Shown here piece by piece: positions 26,201 through 40,755 of a stretch of 64,000 nt of DNA. A model generated the notes under the pieces. It was not told the DNA's origin, made no database searches, and saw nothing but the letters and a program-made list of their open reading frames with translations. The position numbers and the translations under genes were made by a program. The stretch's first letter is position 1. Each line of letters opens with the position of its first letter. The stretch lies in NCBI RefSeq assembly GCF_033958435.1, contig NC_134150.1, forward strand, positions 37,753,501-37,817,500, given 5' to 3'. Source of the DNA: Carettochelys insculpta (lineage: Eukaryota > Chordata > Testudines > Carettochelyidae).

Positions 26201-29200
26201 CCAAGTAAGCATTCCAGTTAACGTAATTCTTACTGGTAGCTGGGTAATCTTTTACATCCCTAGCTATAAGTTTTTTGTTTTTTTTAAAGGGGGTGGGTCC
26301 AGCTTTGGTAAGAAATTACATTGTACTATAGTTATAATTCACTGGGTGTCCAAATGTGGGTCTGGATCCCAAAGTGGGCTTGGCTTTGGCCCCCTCACCC
26401 AGGGCAGCAGGAGTTAGGCTTTGACACCTGGCTCAGGTAGACTTAGGCTTCAGGTCCCCACTCCTATGGTCTTTGTAGAAATTTTTTTGTTATCAGAACG
26501 GGATTGTGGCAATGAAGTTTGAGAAACCTCTCTCTAATGAAATATGCTAAACTACACAGTGTAGCACAGTTTTGTGAAGGATCTGATTGACTTTAAAATT
26601 TATACTCCAATAGAGTATTTATTAGATTCTAAATACCTCTTATGAAAACAATGTACTGTTCTGTCTGAAAAGAAAATCGAACGGAAATTCCCGGATTTTA
26701 ATAGGCAAAAATATCCTTTTTGCATTTGAGGGGATACTGCATACAATGGAGAAGTAGGAAACATTTAATAGTATAAGTAATTTAAAATCCCATGACTACT
26801 TAGAAAATATGTGACTAGTTGAAATTTGGTGTGTTGATCTTCTACCTTTTGGAATAGACTTAATCTGGAAGAGGAGAGAGAATATACTTTAATATGAGGT
26901 AATTAGATCCATGTCGATTGTGGTGGTGCAATGGCAGCTTTGTGTATAACTAACTCAGTTAATTAAAACATTAGTCATTTTGTGCCGTGTATGTGAACAC
27001 AAACCACCTAACGTCCATCATTCAGGAGTTAACATTGGCTGTTAAACCATCTTGTATGTTAGAACCAGTTATTTGAGATAAAAGGTTTCATGTTGCCTTA
27101 TCAGTCACTGGAACTTGCAGCAGTTCTGTTGTTTTTATCAACCGTATATGTTGGTCTAAAGCTGGATCAGTAAACATGTAATAGATTTCATTATGGTGCT
27201 TCTTGGGTGCCAGTTCTTTCACAAATTCCTCTATCTTCTGTCATCTTACCACCCTTCCTGAAAGCTGATATGTGGGAAAACAGACCCGTAGGTTAATTTT
27301 CCAGCAAACTTTCATTCCATTAATTTTGGCAAGATTTATTTTCTTTTCAGAAACGCTTGTGTCAAATAATTTGTATTGTGAGATCTTAAGTGAACTTACA
27401 TTAAAATCGAGTCTTACACATATCAAATATCAGAATACTGTTAAAATGTCTGTAAATAAACTATTATAAGACTAAAATCCCCATTAAACTATCCTTTGCC
27501 ATTTAATTCTTGTTCCAAATTATGGCAAGATTTTTAATAAATCTGTACTCCTGTTCTTCCACCAGGTGGGAGTGAAGAGACATTTCATAGTGTTTGTAGT
27601 ATAACAAAATATAATATTCCGTTTTCTTTAGCATCTTGGATTTTGATAAGTGTGTTTTCAAAGGGAGTAATGCACAGTAGAGATTATTTTCCAATGAATA
27701 GGAGACAGACTTTAATAAAATCTGGCTTGATTGTAATAAAGTGATTGTTGTAATATAGTGCACCCTAAAGCTGTAGTTCATAATTCTGTCCCACACCCAA
27801 ACTCCCTTCTGTTGTCTGTACCCAGTCTGATGCCTCAGCCTAGACTCCCCTGCCATACCTCAAAACCTTCACCCCTTCTTACAGCCTTCACCCCCAGCCA
27901 CAATCCCTCTCTTTCCTCCAACACCTCATCCTGCCCCTGCTAGGTGAGAGGGGGTGAGAGTTGGGAAGCACAAGCAACAGAGGGAAGGGGAATGGAGCAG
28001 GTTGGAGGCAGGGCCTTGGAAAAGGGACAGAGCAAGGTTGAGACCTTAATGAAGGGATCCCCAAAATTTTTTAAATCAAAATTGGGGTCTTTGAATTGCT
28101 AAAGCTTGAGAACTGCTCTTCTAGAAAGTTCCTTAAAGCTCAAGCACACGACTTGCTGAGCGAAGTAATTAATTTGCTCCAAGCAAAGCTACCGCTACAA
28201 GTCTCAGGACTAGAAGTGAAGCATAATGCAGTTAGGCCAGCGGGATGCCTTGACAATACGAAGTTGAAATGTGCTTTCTTACCAAACCGTGCCTTGTTGA
28301 CAGTGGCTTAATTTTAGGGTTGCTTATGGTTGCGGTTCTGCTGGAACTCTTACTATGTGCCTGTCTACCTAAATAATATTTGCTATTGAGACTTTTCATG
28401 TTCTTCAACTCAGAGTTATAGTTGATCATGAGGAGATATAGTAAAATCAATATTTACTGTTTTTAATTTAAAATTGGAATGCTAACTCTATTCACAGTCT
28501 TACTAAATTTTTTTTTACCTGGATGGAGCATATCCATTCTGTTATAAAGTGCCTGTTTCTTCTCTTTTACTAGCATTTTAAACCTAACATATTACGGGAT
28601 GGTATTGATTAGAGGGAATTAGAAGCACACACATCCTTAAAGTTATTTCTTGATGGATTTGCCTGCAATTGGATTGAAATCTTGCACAATCCTCAGAACT
28701 ACCTGTTTTAAAAACATAAACACTTATTAGTCTATATCACTAGTTCTCAGCTGTGACACCATAACTGTGTGGTGGAACATAAAAATTGTCAGTTATATTC
28801 TACTTTAGTCATAAAAAGGGGAAGAGGATGTTTCTAACCCCACTTCTCTGTGGTCTGACCTTCCTCAGGTTAAGAGTGGTTTGTAATTGTATGTGCATAT
28901 CTTTTTCTGTTGTGTGATTGAAATAGCTTTTAAATGAATCTGTGTAACTGAAGAAAACAAATTATGATACTTTGAGGTCAAATGAAATTAAAATGCTTTT
29001 AAAAGTTTATGAAAACTCATTTCTGGGAGCTGTTCCCAATATAGACATTGTATCCAAAACCGACACTGTGGCCACTAGAGGATGCTAATGATCCAAGTAT
29101 GAAAGGTTGTTTCTTCAGTTTACTTCTGACTGTAAGAGAAAAAAATAAAAATTAAATGATATAATTTTTAATGACAATGGTAAGGAATGAAACATTTTTC

Positions 29201-31482
29201 ACAAATTCCAAACTTCACCGTTGTAAGGCAACTTGTTAGTTTAGCTTTTATAAAAACTTAAATTGCTTTGAAAATCTCAGGAAGCATTTTTCCTGTTTTC
29301 TTGCTTTGAAACATTAGGTGTTTTAATGTGATATAGAAGAGAGATGATTTATTACCAGATTTTTTTTAAGTATGGAAAGTTACTTTTTTGATGTACAAAG
29401 TTTTTTATTTTGCAATACACTAAAATTAATAGAAACTTGTACTAGAAATTTCAAGGAATGACTTCAGTGAGCTTTTGGGGAAAATGTGCTTAGCACTTAT
29501 GCTTATTAAATATTTCTTCTATTGGCTATATGCTTTCAAATGTTTTTAAGCACTTACAAACCCTGTAGCATCTAAGTGTGATATATTTATACTTTCCTTT
29601 ATTCACAATAAAATATTTTACATGATGTCTAAACTTTAAAAGGTAAGATCTTTCCATCTAAACAACTGCATACATTTTGACAGACCTTTCTGTTCCCCGA
29701 TGCCTCTCATAATTGTTAGTGGGTGGTTGAAAGTTCTTAGATTTCCAGTATGTTTTATGATATGAACTAGCTTGGTTGTGAAAGTACTAGATTAAAATAA
29801 TAACTAATATTACCAATGAGACCCTGGATTTGCAGTAAAAGGGCCTGGATTTTATTTGTAGTTTTACCGCTTACCAATTGTGAGATTTTTGGGAAAGTTA
29901 CTTCACCTTTTGTGATTCCATTTCTCCTCCAACTCTTTGTTTCTCTTACCTATTTAGATATATCTGCTGTGAACATGTTAGATCTGATCTACCCTAGAAA
30001 GGTTGAGCTAGTTGTGTCATTTGGATGTGTGAAATCCACACCCCACAGCAGTGATTACTCTTAGTGTAGACTGTTAAATTCTTGAAAGTATTCATCCATT
30101 GACTGCCTGCTATCTCTTGTGGAGGGTGGATTACCTGTGCTAATGGGATTACCTTTGCCATTGTCACAGGTAGCATCTTCAGTGAACTGCTACAGTGTCC
30201 TAGCCCTAGTCTTCCCAATTTCTGATTGTGTTTATACAGAGCCTAGCATAATGTAGTCTTATTTGAGGCCCAGATGCTAGTATAATAAAACTAGTAATAA
30301 TCCATTCTTGTTAGAAAGGTATATTGTCCTTTTGCTTAAGCTTCGTGTTTCACCTGTTGTGGGGTGCTATGCAGGTTCTAAATATCTAATGATTTCTCTT
30401 TAAGTACTGAAGTAGTTGGCTACATTTACAAAAGTGCTCACCCCCTGTGTTTTTCATTTTTCCAAATCTTTTTTTGGAGCCTAAATGTGATCTGAGCAAT
30501 TTTGGGAAGGTAACCCTCAGGAGGGATTGGGTGAGCACCTTTGAAGCCACATTTTTAATGTGGGGGCCACACGTGCACACACGTGCATGACTGGTATTTA
30601 TGTATATCAATGTTCTGTGTTTCCTTTGGTGCTGTGAAAAAGCAAGTAACTTACATGCGTCATGTTAACATCACTCTGTGCTGGTGTGCAAAGATATTTT
30701 GGTTGTAATATTGTGTAAGTTGAAACTGTCAATTTCAGTTTTATTCAAATCGAGAGAAGTTTGCTAAATAGTAATAAAATTGGTTGGGGGGAGTGCATCT
30801 AATGGAAGTTTACATATATAGGTTTTTTAAAAATATGTATAAAATGGTGTAAATAATCACATCAAGGTTTTGTTATGGTCTTAAAAGATCACAGGAATAG
30901 GAAGAGCCTTATTCAAACAGATATTAATCTGCATCATTACCCAAACTGAAGATAATCTTTTACTAAAGAGGATGTATCTGATATACTTTTATGCTGAGAA
31001 ATACTGGGGACGGTGTCTGACATTGGATATGAGCACACCCTTCAGTTAATGTTACTTTCAGGCCGTGTCTACACGAGCCCCAAACTTCGAAATGGCCATG
31101 CAAATGGCCATTTCGAAGTTTACTAATGAAGAGCTGAAATGCATATTCAGCGCTTCATTAGCATGCGGGCGGCCGCGGCACTTCGAAATTGACGCGCCCA
31201 TGGGAATAAGGGGACTTTGAAGTAGGCGGGGTCCTTTTGAAAAGAAGCCCCGTCGGGACGAGATGCACGGCAGCGAGGTGCGTCAATTGCGAAGTGCCAC
31301 GGCCGCCCGCATGCTAATGAAGCGCTGAGTATGCATTTCAGCGCTTCATTAGTAAACTTCGAAATGGCCATTTGCGTGGCCATTTTGAAGTTTGGGGCTC
31401 GTGTAGACGTAGCCTCAGAGTGAGTTAACCTGAAGTGGCCAATTTCAGGGGTTAGGGGGTTGTGAATCTGCTCTGGAATTTG

Positions 31483-31528
<46 letters not shown>

Positions 31529-34500
31529 AGTCACCAAAAAAAGAGGCAAGAAGGCCAAGCAGTAGGTGGTGAGCACAGAGTGATGTTTGAAAAAAGCAAG
31601 CCAGAGTGCTTTTGCGTCTGTTGGCTAAAGAGACTTGGAGCTGTAAGCTAAGAAAATACTTTTCTTAGTTCATGCTGCATTCAAAGAAGCAGGACCTGTG
31701 CATTACTTGCAAATACAACATGATTGCATCTAAGTAAATAACTGACTCCCTCAATATCTATCAGCTAGCATATACGTAGGGTCCCCAACTTTGACTATTT
31801 TCATGAACCAAAAGGGGAAATAGTACTTAAGCTTAGCCAAGAAAAGGCTTTGCAGCAGAAAAATATGTTGATAAAAATTTAGTGGGGTGATTTACATTGT
31901 GATTAACTTGGTTTGCTGGTTACCATGTATGTTGTTTGATGCTGAGCTTACTGTTTTTAATTCTACAGAATTACTGGAAAATGTAAAATTAATACATAAA
32001 CCAGTATCTCTGCAACCACGAGGGCTGATCAATAAAGGAAACTGGTGCTATATCAACGCTGTATCCTTACCTTGGTAAAATGAAATTTAAGTAAAATTCA
32101 TTAATTTGTATGTTATAACTGTCAGTGTTGTCTAGAATACTTAGCAGTTGACAGTGTGTTTCTAATTAGCTGCATTCTCAGAATTTCCAGTATTGTGTAC
32201 AGTTACATCTAAATTGTATATTTTAACTAAGACTATTGTATATTGCAGACCTCCTTCCACTTGCATATCAAAAGTAATAGTGGAGTTGGGGGAGGTTCTT
32301 CAAGGAATGTCCCTTTGGGTGCATCACTGCAGGTGTTGGTGCATCATTGTGCCTTTGATTAGAGAATTTTACCAACAGTGCTTATCTGGGTTGTATATAC
32401 ATTCTCATTGTCTTTTGCCATTGTTGTCATGGCACCTGCTTAATGCCCTCTGACCCACCCCTTTCAGTGTTTTCTCAACCATCCTTTGCCTCAGACAGTG
32501 CTCCCAGCAATGTTAAGACTGAGGCTATACATAGTTTGGTGTAGTTTTGAGTACCCTAATTAGGTTCATTTTTCCCTTTCTCACTTTGCTCTTTTTAAAA
32601 AAAAAACTTTTCTCTTTCTTAGTCCGTTTCAGGATACTTTAGCTTAGAGTTCACTGTTAAGGATGAACCACGATAACTCAAGTCATGCCCAGTTTACTGG
32701 GCATTCGAGCACTGTTTTTCGTGCCAAGAGTTGATCCTGGTCCCAGACAGGCACAGTCAGTTTGGCTGATGCCTAGGGAATATACAGGTTAGTGCTGTGA
32801 GAGAACTTTCTGAAGTATTGTAGTAGAAGGAATGGAGGCTTACCTCTCAAACTTACATTAATGGAGAAGTCTGTGTGCCTGGTATCTGAACCAGGTCTGC
32901 AAACTACCCCAGCCAGCGTTCCCTGGCAACTTCACCTGCATCACAGTGAAAGTCCCACTGCTCCAAAAAGGCAATGAAGAGAGAGGCTTTGACTTCTCTC
33001 AGGGAGCCACCAGAAAAGAAGTACTTCCCAGCCCACTCCTCATCGTTGGTACTGACCAAACCATGTCTGAGTACTTATGAGGCACCAGGTTTGTCCGTTA
33101 TCACGCGCACCATGAAAACCAATGACACTGCATGGGCAGGCTCACAGATGAAGGGCAAGGTTTTCGAACCTACCTCCTCTACTATGGCACTGACAGACCC
33201 ATTTCAAGATGCAATGTTAATATGCTCCATGTAAGTTTTATAACTCCACCTTCTGTTCTGACAAGGTAGAGTACGTCAGGGTCCACCGACCACCCATTCC
33301 TTGGGTGATGCCTTTCTCTTCAAATAGGACACACTTCTACTATATGTGTTTTTCACATTTCCCCTCTCTATTGAGGTTAATACACAAAATAAGAGCTGAC
33401 AAGGCCAAAGTCATCTTGATAGCCTCCACATGGCCTAGATAAACTTGGTATTCATGCCTGTTGAAGATGATGGTATATGCACCCTATGGTCTTCCACTCT
33501 TGCTGAATCTTTTTTTGCAAGATGCAGGATAGGTCTACCACCCAAACCTGGAGAGACTTCACCTATGAGCATGACTCCAGCATGACAAAGTAACCTGCTT
33601 GAAACAGGTGAAAACGTGTAAATAGTTTAGAGGACAACCACACAGAATAGATACCATAAATGGAAGAATATTAGCAGCCTGGTACCAAACAAGTCCAATC
33701 TGTTACTGCTCCCTTACTAATGATTTTAGAATAGGTGCCAAAACTAAAAAAAATTGCAGCGTGTCTCTTACCACACTTAAAGTACACTTAATCGTTGTTA
33801 CTGCTTTTCACCACAAGGTAGATGGAATGATATTTTCCCAGCCTACCGCCAAATGATTTCTTAGGGATATCAATAGTGTCCACCTCAAAATTTGACCTTT
33901 GCATTATGCTGCCTTATTGAAGCTCCATTGAAAACATTAGCAGCATCCTGTCTAATAAATTGGTCAATGAAGGTTGTATTCTTAGTCACAATTGCATCTA
34001 ACCAAACTAGTGGAAATGTTAAGAAGCCCTCATGGCACACCTGCCCTATAGTATCTTCTTCAAAGATAAGGTCACCCTGAGACCTCATCCTAAGCTTTTA
34101 CCTAAAGTACCCTTCTCTTTCCATCTGAGCCAACCAATCTATCTTCCTTTGTTCCTCCACAGACCTCTTGGGAGCAAACAGGACTCAATATTTACACACC
34201 CTGGACATCACAAATGCCTTAGTGTTCTGCCTTGACAGAAACAAGACCTTCAGAAAATTACCAAAAATTTTTATTTCAACTTCAGAATGCTCTAAAGTTT
34301 ATTTCCAAACAGCGGCTGTCCAAATGTGTTTCTGGATGCATCCACCTGTGTTACCAACAGCATAACTTAGAATCCCTACTGAGGACTCAAACGCATCATT
34401 ATCAATCCTGTTAGCTTGCCTCAATAACATGATCATGAGCCTATGTAAAATGGCTGCCTGGGTGTCCAGTCACACGTTTACAAAACAATGTGTGATAGAT

Positions 34501-37500
34501 CAGCTCTCAATATGGTTTGCATTGGTAGAACTTAGGTTATTATTACTCATCTGCAAAGCCCTGTCTTCCACCAAGGGGTACTACTTGGCAGTCACCTGAA
34601 ATGGAGCACACCAGGGACACTTCTTGAAGAAGAGAGAGTTTCTCACCCTATGCAGTAACTGAGGTTATTTGAGATGTTGTCCCTGTGGGTGTGCCACTAC
34701 CCACCCTTCTCTCCTCTACTTTAGAGTTCAATTTATGGACTCGGGTGGAGAAGGAACCGAAGGGCGCCTGGTTGCAAAGAACTAGATTGGCTTCGACAGC
34801 AGCCCAAGACGGTCTCCAATCAAAGCAACAGGAATTCATCAACACCGGAGTACCAGCAAGGACTCCATCTTGAAGAACCTCAGTTACTGGACAGGGTGAG
34901 AAACCTTCTCTTTTTAGGTCCACTGACATACAAGATATATACTAGTCTTCCGTGTCTGTCATACATATATCTGCTTCATTCCATGCTGGAAAGAGTGGAG
35001 CGCATGCCAAATCAGTGAGAATCTGTCTCCTAATATATGATTAAGTATGTATATTCAGATGTGAATATTCTGTTTTATTGTTGATGTGGGATTAATTTAT
35101 TTGGAGTTTTTTGAGTATAGCAACCTTCATGTTATGTGAGGCCTGATGAATAAGGCACAACTTCCATTTTGGTTTGTTTTATGGTTCCTCTCTCCAGTGG
35201 TTTTTCAGTTAAAATATTTCAGACTATCACTTGAAGTTTTACATTGTCAAGAATAGTCAGATGGAAGTTTTGCTGAAATTTGTTCTCCTTTTCTTAAACT
35301 ATATAGCATGTTAACATTTCAAACAAAGGTAAACTTATGTAATGAGAATAAAACTGTATCATGCTGTATTATAGGTTTATTTTCAACTGACTCTTCTGAA
35401 ATGTGAGCAAGAGCATTACCTCTTAATGAGATGAGGAAAATCCTTTCAGTTTCATTGTGATTGTTGTATCGGTCCTTTGTATGCCCATAGAGGATTTTAC
35501 TCCCTGCTGTGAATAAAGTTTGTCATTGAAAATGTAATGTATATCTAGACTATATTTGCTGAATAGCTCCTTAATACTATGGATAGACACTGCAGGCTTT
35601 GGTTGCCTGCCCTCCGATGTATCACCTAATGAAGTCAATTCCAGTGTATTCAAAATCACAGCGGCCATGCACCTCAACACCAATGATAGACAGTTTGTAA
35701 GTAACTTGTTGGAAAATCTTAGTACTTAGTGTCATAATTTTAAGACGTTTAACAATTTGTAGTATTGCGGTTGGTGAAAATGGATATATAATTATATTCA
35801 GTAGTTTTTGGCTTATTTGTTTAATAATATTTCACTTTTGTAGTTGGCTTCTAGTTTTAGTTATGGTAGACAATGAAGGGAAGAGAGTATTTCTTTAATC
35901 TTTGTTCAGGAATGTCACTTCAGATGCACCAAATTGTAGTAAAACTGCCAATGGTAGATTACAGTACAGCTCCAAGACAAATTAACCATTTTTACCACAG
36001 CAGACTCCCAGTGACCATGTTAATTTTCATATATTTGAACCTAACATTGCTCTCTCTATTAGCATGTCCTTAAATTGACTTACGCCTTCCAGGATGCATT
36101 TTGATCTAATATTTTGACTGATTTACATGGTAGTCTACCCTGTATAGATACACTATGTTTAGTTTACATGCTAATTTTGCTCATTTGTTCTTTTCTTTCT
36201 ATTTCAGTGTGCGTCTAATGAATGAGTTCACTAATATGCCAGTACCGCCTAAAGCAAAACAAGGTGAATGGTGGGGGAGGGGGAAGATACTTCAGATTAT
36301 GCTGTTAAACATCAAATGGTATAAGCTCATTTTCTCCTAGGTTCTAGTCATCTCTATGTGCTAAAGTGAAAGAAGTCTTGTAAAATACTGACTTAGTGTT
36401 ATTTTTTCTGGAGAGGCTACTGACTCAAGTAGAAAAATGATTGAGGAAAGTTGCAGAAGAAAAGGCCACATCACCGGTACTCTAAGTTTGATTTAAGAAG
36501 ATGGAGTTAGTTGGTCAAAAACTATTTAAAAATCCATTCTGGGATCCTAACTACATAAAATGATAGGGACTAAATTATCTGTTACCACTTGAGAGAGATC
36601 TTAAGAGTCATGGATAGTTCTCTGAAAACATCCACTCTGTTTAGCGGCAGTCAAAAAAGTAAACATAATGACAGGAATCATTTAAAAGAGAGAGAGAGAG
36701 AAAATATCTTAACTACCTTTATATAAATCCATAGTACATCCACTCTGTGAATACTGTGTGCAGACTTGGTCACCTTACTTCAAAAAAGATATCTTGGAAT
36801 TAGAAAAAAGTTTAGAAAAAGGCAACAAAAATGACTGGGGTATAGAAAGGTGACCATATAAAGATAGATTACTAAGACTGGGACTTCTTAGCTTAGAGAA
36901 GAGATGACTAAGGGAGGGATATAATAAAGGGCTATAAAATCATGACTGCAGCTTCTGAGCGGGTTCCCTGCTCCAGCCTCACCCCAGTAGTTCCCTGGCC
37001 ACTCCCAGCTCCGCAGCTTCCCAGCTAGCTCCCTGACTGGCTCCTGGCCTGCAGTTCTTTGGCCGGCTTCCTGCTGGCTCCCTGGCCACGCAGCCCAGCT
37101 GTTCCCTGACCAGGTCCCCAGCTGCTGAGGCCTTAGTGCTCACTGCTGGCTTCCCAGGTTCCCCCCTGCGGTAACTCTGACTCAGCCCAACACTCCCGTG
37201 GGGGTGCTTTCCCCTTCCACCCAGCCACCAACACGCATGGTGCTGCAGCAGGCCGGCGGGGGCTCCAGCTCTGGCCCTGAGACTCTCTGATTCTGCAATA
37301 TCTGTGGTCATGCCAGACAAAAGATGTTGCTGGATGAGCGAATGTTGGATTTAAGAGGTTGAACCTGTAATAGGTTTAGAACAAACAAGAGGAAGTATTT
37401 CTTCACCATAACACACAGTCAAACTGTAGAACTTCTTGCCAGAGGATGTCGTGAAGGACAAGACTACAACAGGGTTTAAAAATTGCTAGATAAGTTCAGG

Positions 37501-40500
37501 GAGGTTAGGTCCATCAGTGGCTATTAGCCAAGATGGGCAGGGATGGTGTCCCCAGTTTCTGTTTGCCAGAAGCTGTCAAAGGCAACATGGGATGGATGAC
37601 TTGATGATTACCCAGTCTGTTCATTCCCTTTGGGGCATCTGACATTGCCCACTGTCAGAAGACAGACTTAGGTGGACCTTTGGTCAGACCAAGAATGGCC
37701 ATTATGATCCTATGTTCAAAGACCACTTGAAGCTTATGTGACTGCTGTAAAACCGATAAATCTGTGTGTGGCGAAGTTCTTAACAGGGCTGGATAAAATG
37801 CACTAAATGGATGAAATGATGAGATTGCAGGTGGCACTTAATGCTGATAGTAGCTAATAAAATGCTATACTAAAATGTGTCTGTTTTTAAAAAGAAAAAA
37901 AATCACAACACCCTATTTGCCAAGTTAGATGATAAAGGGATTATTTTTGTTTGGACAGGTTTTTGTGGAGTAAAATTAATGGATCTGTATTAGAGCGTTG
38001 ATTATGCTTATCAAAGGAGAAAACATTTTTTGATAGTGAATTTGTCAGTCATTGATACACTTTTTAATGATTTCTCTGGGAAACATAAATCTTAATACAG
38101 ACAGAATCTTCCTTTGGTTAACAGTTCGTGTCATTTGAGCATGGTTTATTCCACCTCCTTTGTCATTGGACTACTTGGTGAAGCACTGTGGCTTATCAAA
38201 CACCAGAAGTTATTCTGACAGTGTCCCTGGCAATCTCTTAATCTTTCCACATCAAGTTTTCTCAGGATTGCTTATCTTAATATGGTTACTTCTGTTTGCC
38301 TTGCAGCTTTGGGTGATAAAATGGTGAGAGACATTCGGCCTGGACCTGCCTTTGAGCCAACATACATCTACAGGCTGCTGACAGTTATCAAGTCAAGCCT
38401 GTCGGAAAAGGTGCTGTTTCAAGTACTTGTATCTAGCAGTGTACATAAAGTAAAATACATTTCAAAGCAGCTAGCATTCTTAAAATTACTTAATAAAATA
38501 AGTCATAAAATCCATCCTACCTGAAAGTTTCCCTAAAGCATCTAAAAATTAAGAGGACAGTGTCCTGAATCTACTTAAAATTGTAGACACCGCACACTCA
38601 TATGACAATTTCAAAAATTAATCTTGTATTCAGGGTAGACAAGAAGATGCTGAAGAATACCTGGGATTTATCCTGAATGGACTACATGAGGAAATGCTTA
38701 CCCTAAAGAAACTTCTTTCTCCACACAATGAAAGTAAGCATGTTTTGTAGCAAGTGAATTAATTTTCAAATACTTACCTGTAATGTGGTGGGGTTTGGGT
38801 TTTTTTGGTTTTTTTCCTCCAAGAGTGAAAGGAGGGAGGATGCAGTACGGTCTTGTCATTATGGATTTTTTTTTTTTTAAGGTTTGGTATCCAAGCTGTT
38901 TAACTGAGTAAATTTTCGAGCTTCACTATGTACATAATTTTGTTTAGCACCCATAGCACATTTGCTAAACCTTGTGTGCACTGTAAAATATACAAGCAAC
39001 AAAGATGTCTTGGATAAGCCAAGATTTTATTTCTTCCAGAACAGTTGTTAGCTTTCTAAAGTACAACTCCAAAGAGTAATGATCTGAAATTGTGTTGAAC
39101 TTAGTTTTTCCATGTGTAGTTTATGTGCGTTTACGTAATTAACCTGCATTCTGTTAAACACTTGAGTATTCCCTGCTGTGAACTGTGCAAGGACCGGTGC
39201 AGGATATTGTCTCAAACTTAACTTTTCACTTTTTTGTTTTTTGGGAAAATAGGAAAGCCTCCTAATTTTCTGATGATTATTCCTACAAAGAGAGTAAGAA
39301 ACCACATTATAACTTTTAATAGCACATTTTTAAAGCCATACTTCTCTAATTACTGCTCCAGATGTGACAGAGACCCATTACTAATCATTCATACCATTGT
39401 TGACCAGCTCTCTTTCCCTTTAAGGAAAACTCAGGGGTTATTTTACTTGTGTTAATCACTGGCTACGCTCTTTTCTTCTCCTTAAGAAATCTCTGTATCC
39501 AATGGTCCTGAGGTGCAATCTGTAAATGAAGAGGAGGATCAAGATGAAAAAGGAGAAGGTAGTGAGGATGAATGGGAACAAGTAGGGCCTCGCAACAAAT
39601 CATCAGTTACTCGACAGGCTGACTTTGTTCAGACTCCTATTACTGATATTTTTGGTGGTCACATCAGGTATGGTACCTTTTTTGTTAAGACTATTTTAAT
39701 ACAATAACTTATACTTGTTTTGCAGTTGTATAGAGGCATGGGCTGCGTTGCTGTCACCTACACATTTTTCCATTGGTTTGCAACTGGAAAGATACATATT
39801 CGCCAAAGACTGCATCGTTATCCCGTGACATGTCTTTAATGCTTTATAAAATGAAGTGTAACCATTTGATAAAAGCCAGGAGAGCTTAATATCCTGTCAT
39901 GAAACAGTTTTCCAGCAGAGAGCATTCAAAAGATTTTGCATGATTGTTTTAGGTTAGTTCCCAAAAACCAGTTTGTGAGCTGTCACATAACAGGCGCATC
40001 TTGTAGTATGTTCTACAGAGTAAGGGTTGGATTGAGTTACTGATATCTACAACAATTGTTTACTGATAGTAAGTTGAAAAAAATACAAGTTTTGTATGTT
40101 GTTGCTTTCATGCAAGGATCTAAAGGACTTTACAGCAATGAAATAATTTAGGTGTAGAGCTTTCTTGTGAAGTGCTAGTAGCATTTTGTAAGTGGATTAA
40201 CTGAGACATAGTGCTTTATGTAGTTCCCAAAGCTAGCGAGTGGCTAAAAATAGGAATAAAATTCCAAAGATAGTGCTCTAGAAAACACTGCTTCCTAGAA
40301 GCAAGGCTGTGTCTATGCTACAGCTTATGTCACTTGGGAGCATGAATCAACTGCCCTCCTGAGCGACGTAAATTATAACACTGACATAAGTGCTGTATGG
40401 ATGATGCTCTGTTGGTGGGAGAGCTGCTGCTGCTGCTGCATGTGGAGACTGGAGTAACAAAGCAAACAGGAGAGCTTTCTACCATTCTCTGTGTTTGCCG

Positions 40501-40717
40501 TAGCAGCTCTTCAGTAGCACAGCTGTAAGTTCATTAATACAATCATAACCTTATACTGTGCTTTTATAAAAAAGGATGTCCACGCTTAGCGATCTTTTGA
40601 AATTCAGTTATTAATTGTAATGGCTTATGGTGATGTGGGACATTAGTAGAGGCCCAGCTATGAATACAAGTAGGCAAAAAGGGGATATGAAAAAAATAAT
40701 TTAAAAAGCATCATTTA

Positions 40718-40755
<38 letters not shown>

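Larger units (their letters stand above)
23510..31968 (+). other. USP10: USP10 intron 4
   Basis: The largest intron, 8459 bp. It holds an inverted hAT pair (24002-25887), GC-rich insertions (about 25940-26535 and 27750-28113), a MIR-type SINE (29826-30300), a 354-bp palindromic MITE (31061-31414) and a (TG)n(GA)n run. In 23510-24000, 26540-27745, 28115-29815, 30301-31057 and 31530-31960 I see AT-rich sequence without features. Confidence 0.85.
36264..38306 (+). other. USP10: USP10 intron 7
   Basis: It contains a CR1 copy (about 36715-37719) interrupted by a TA-flanked element (36949-37367). In 36264-36700 there is a (GA)n run at about 36688-36702 and nothing else. In 37720-38306 I see nothing recognisable. 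Confidence 0.85.

Noticed and set aside
32041..32078. Exon 5 reading on to a stop (ending INAVSLPW) as a truncated USP10 isoform
   Set aside because: The added codons are just the U12 donor region. An intron-retention product is possible but not supported by the sequence.
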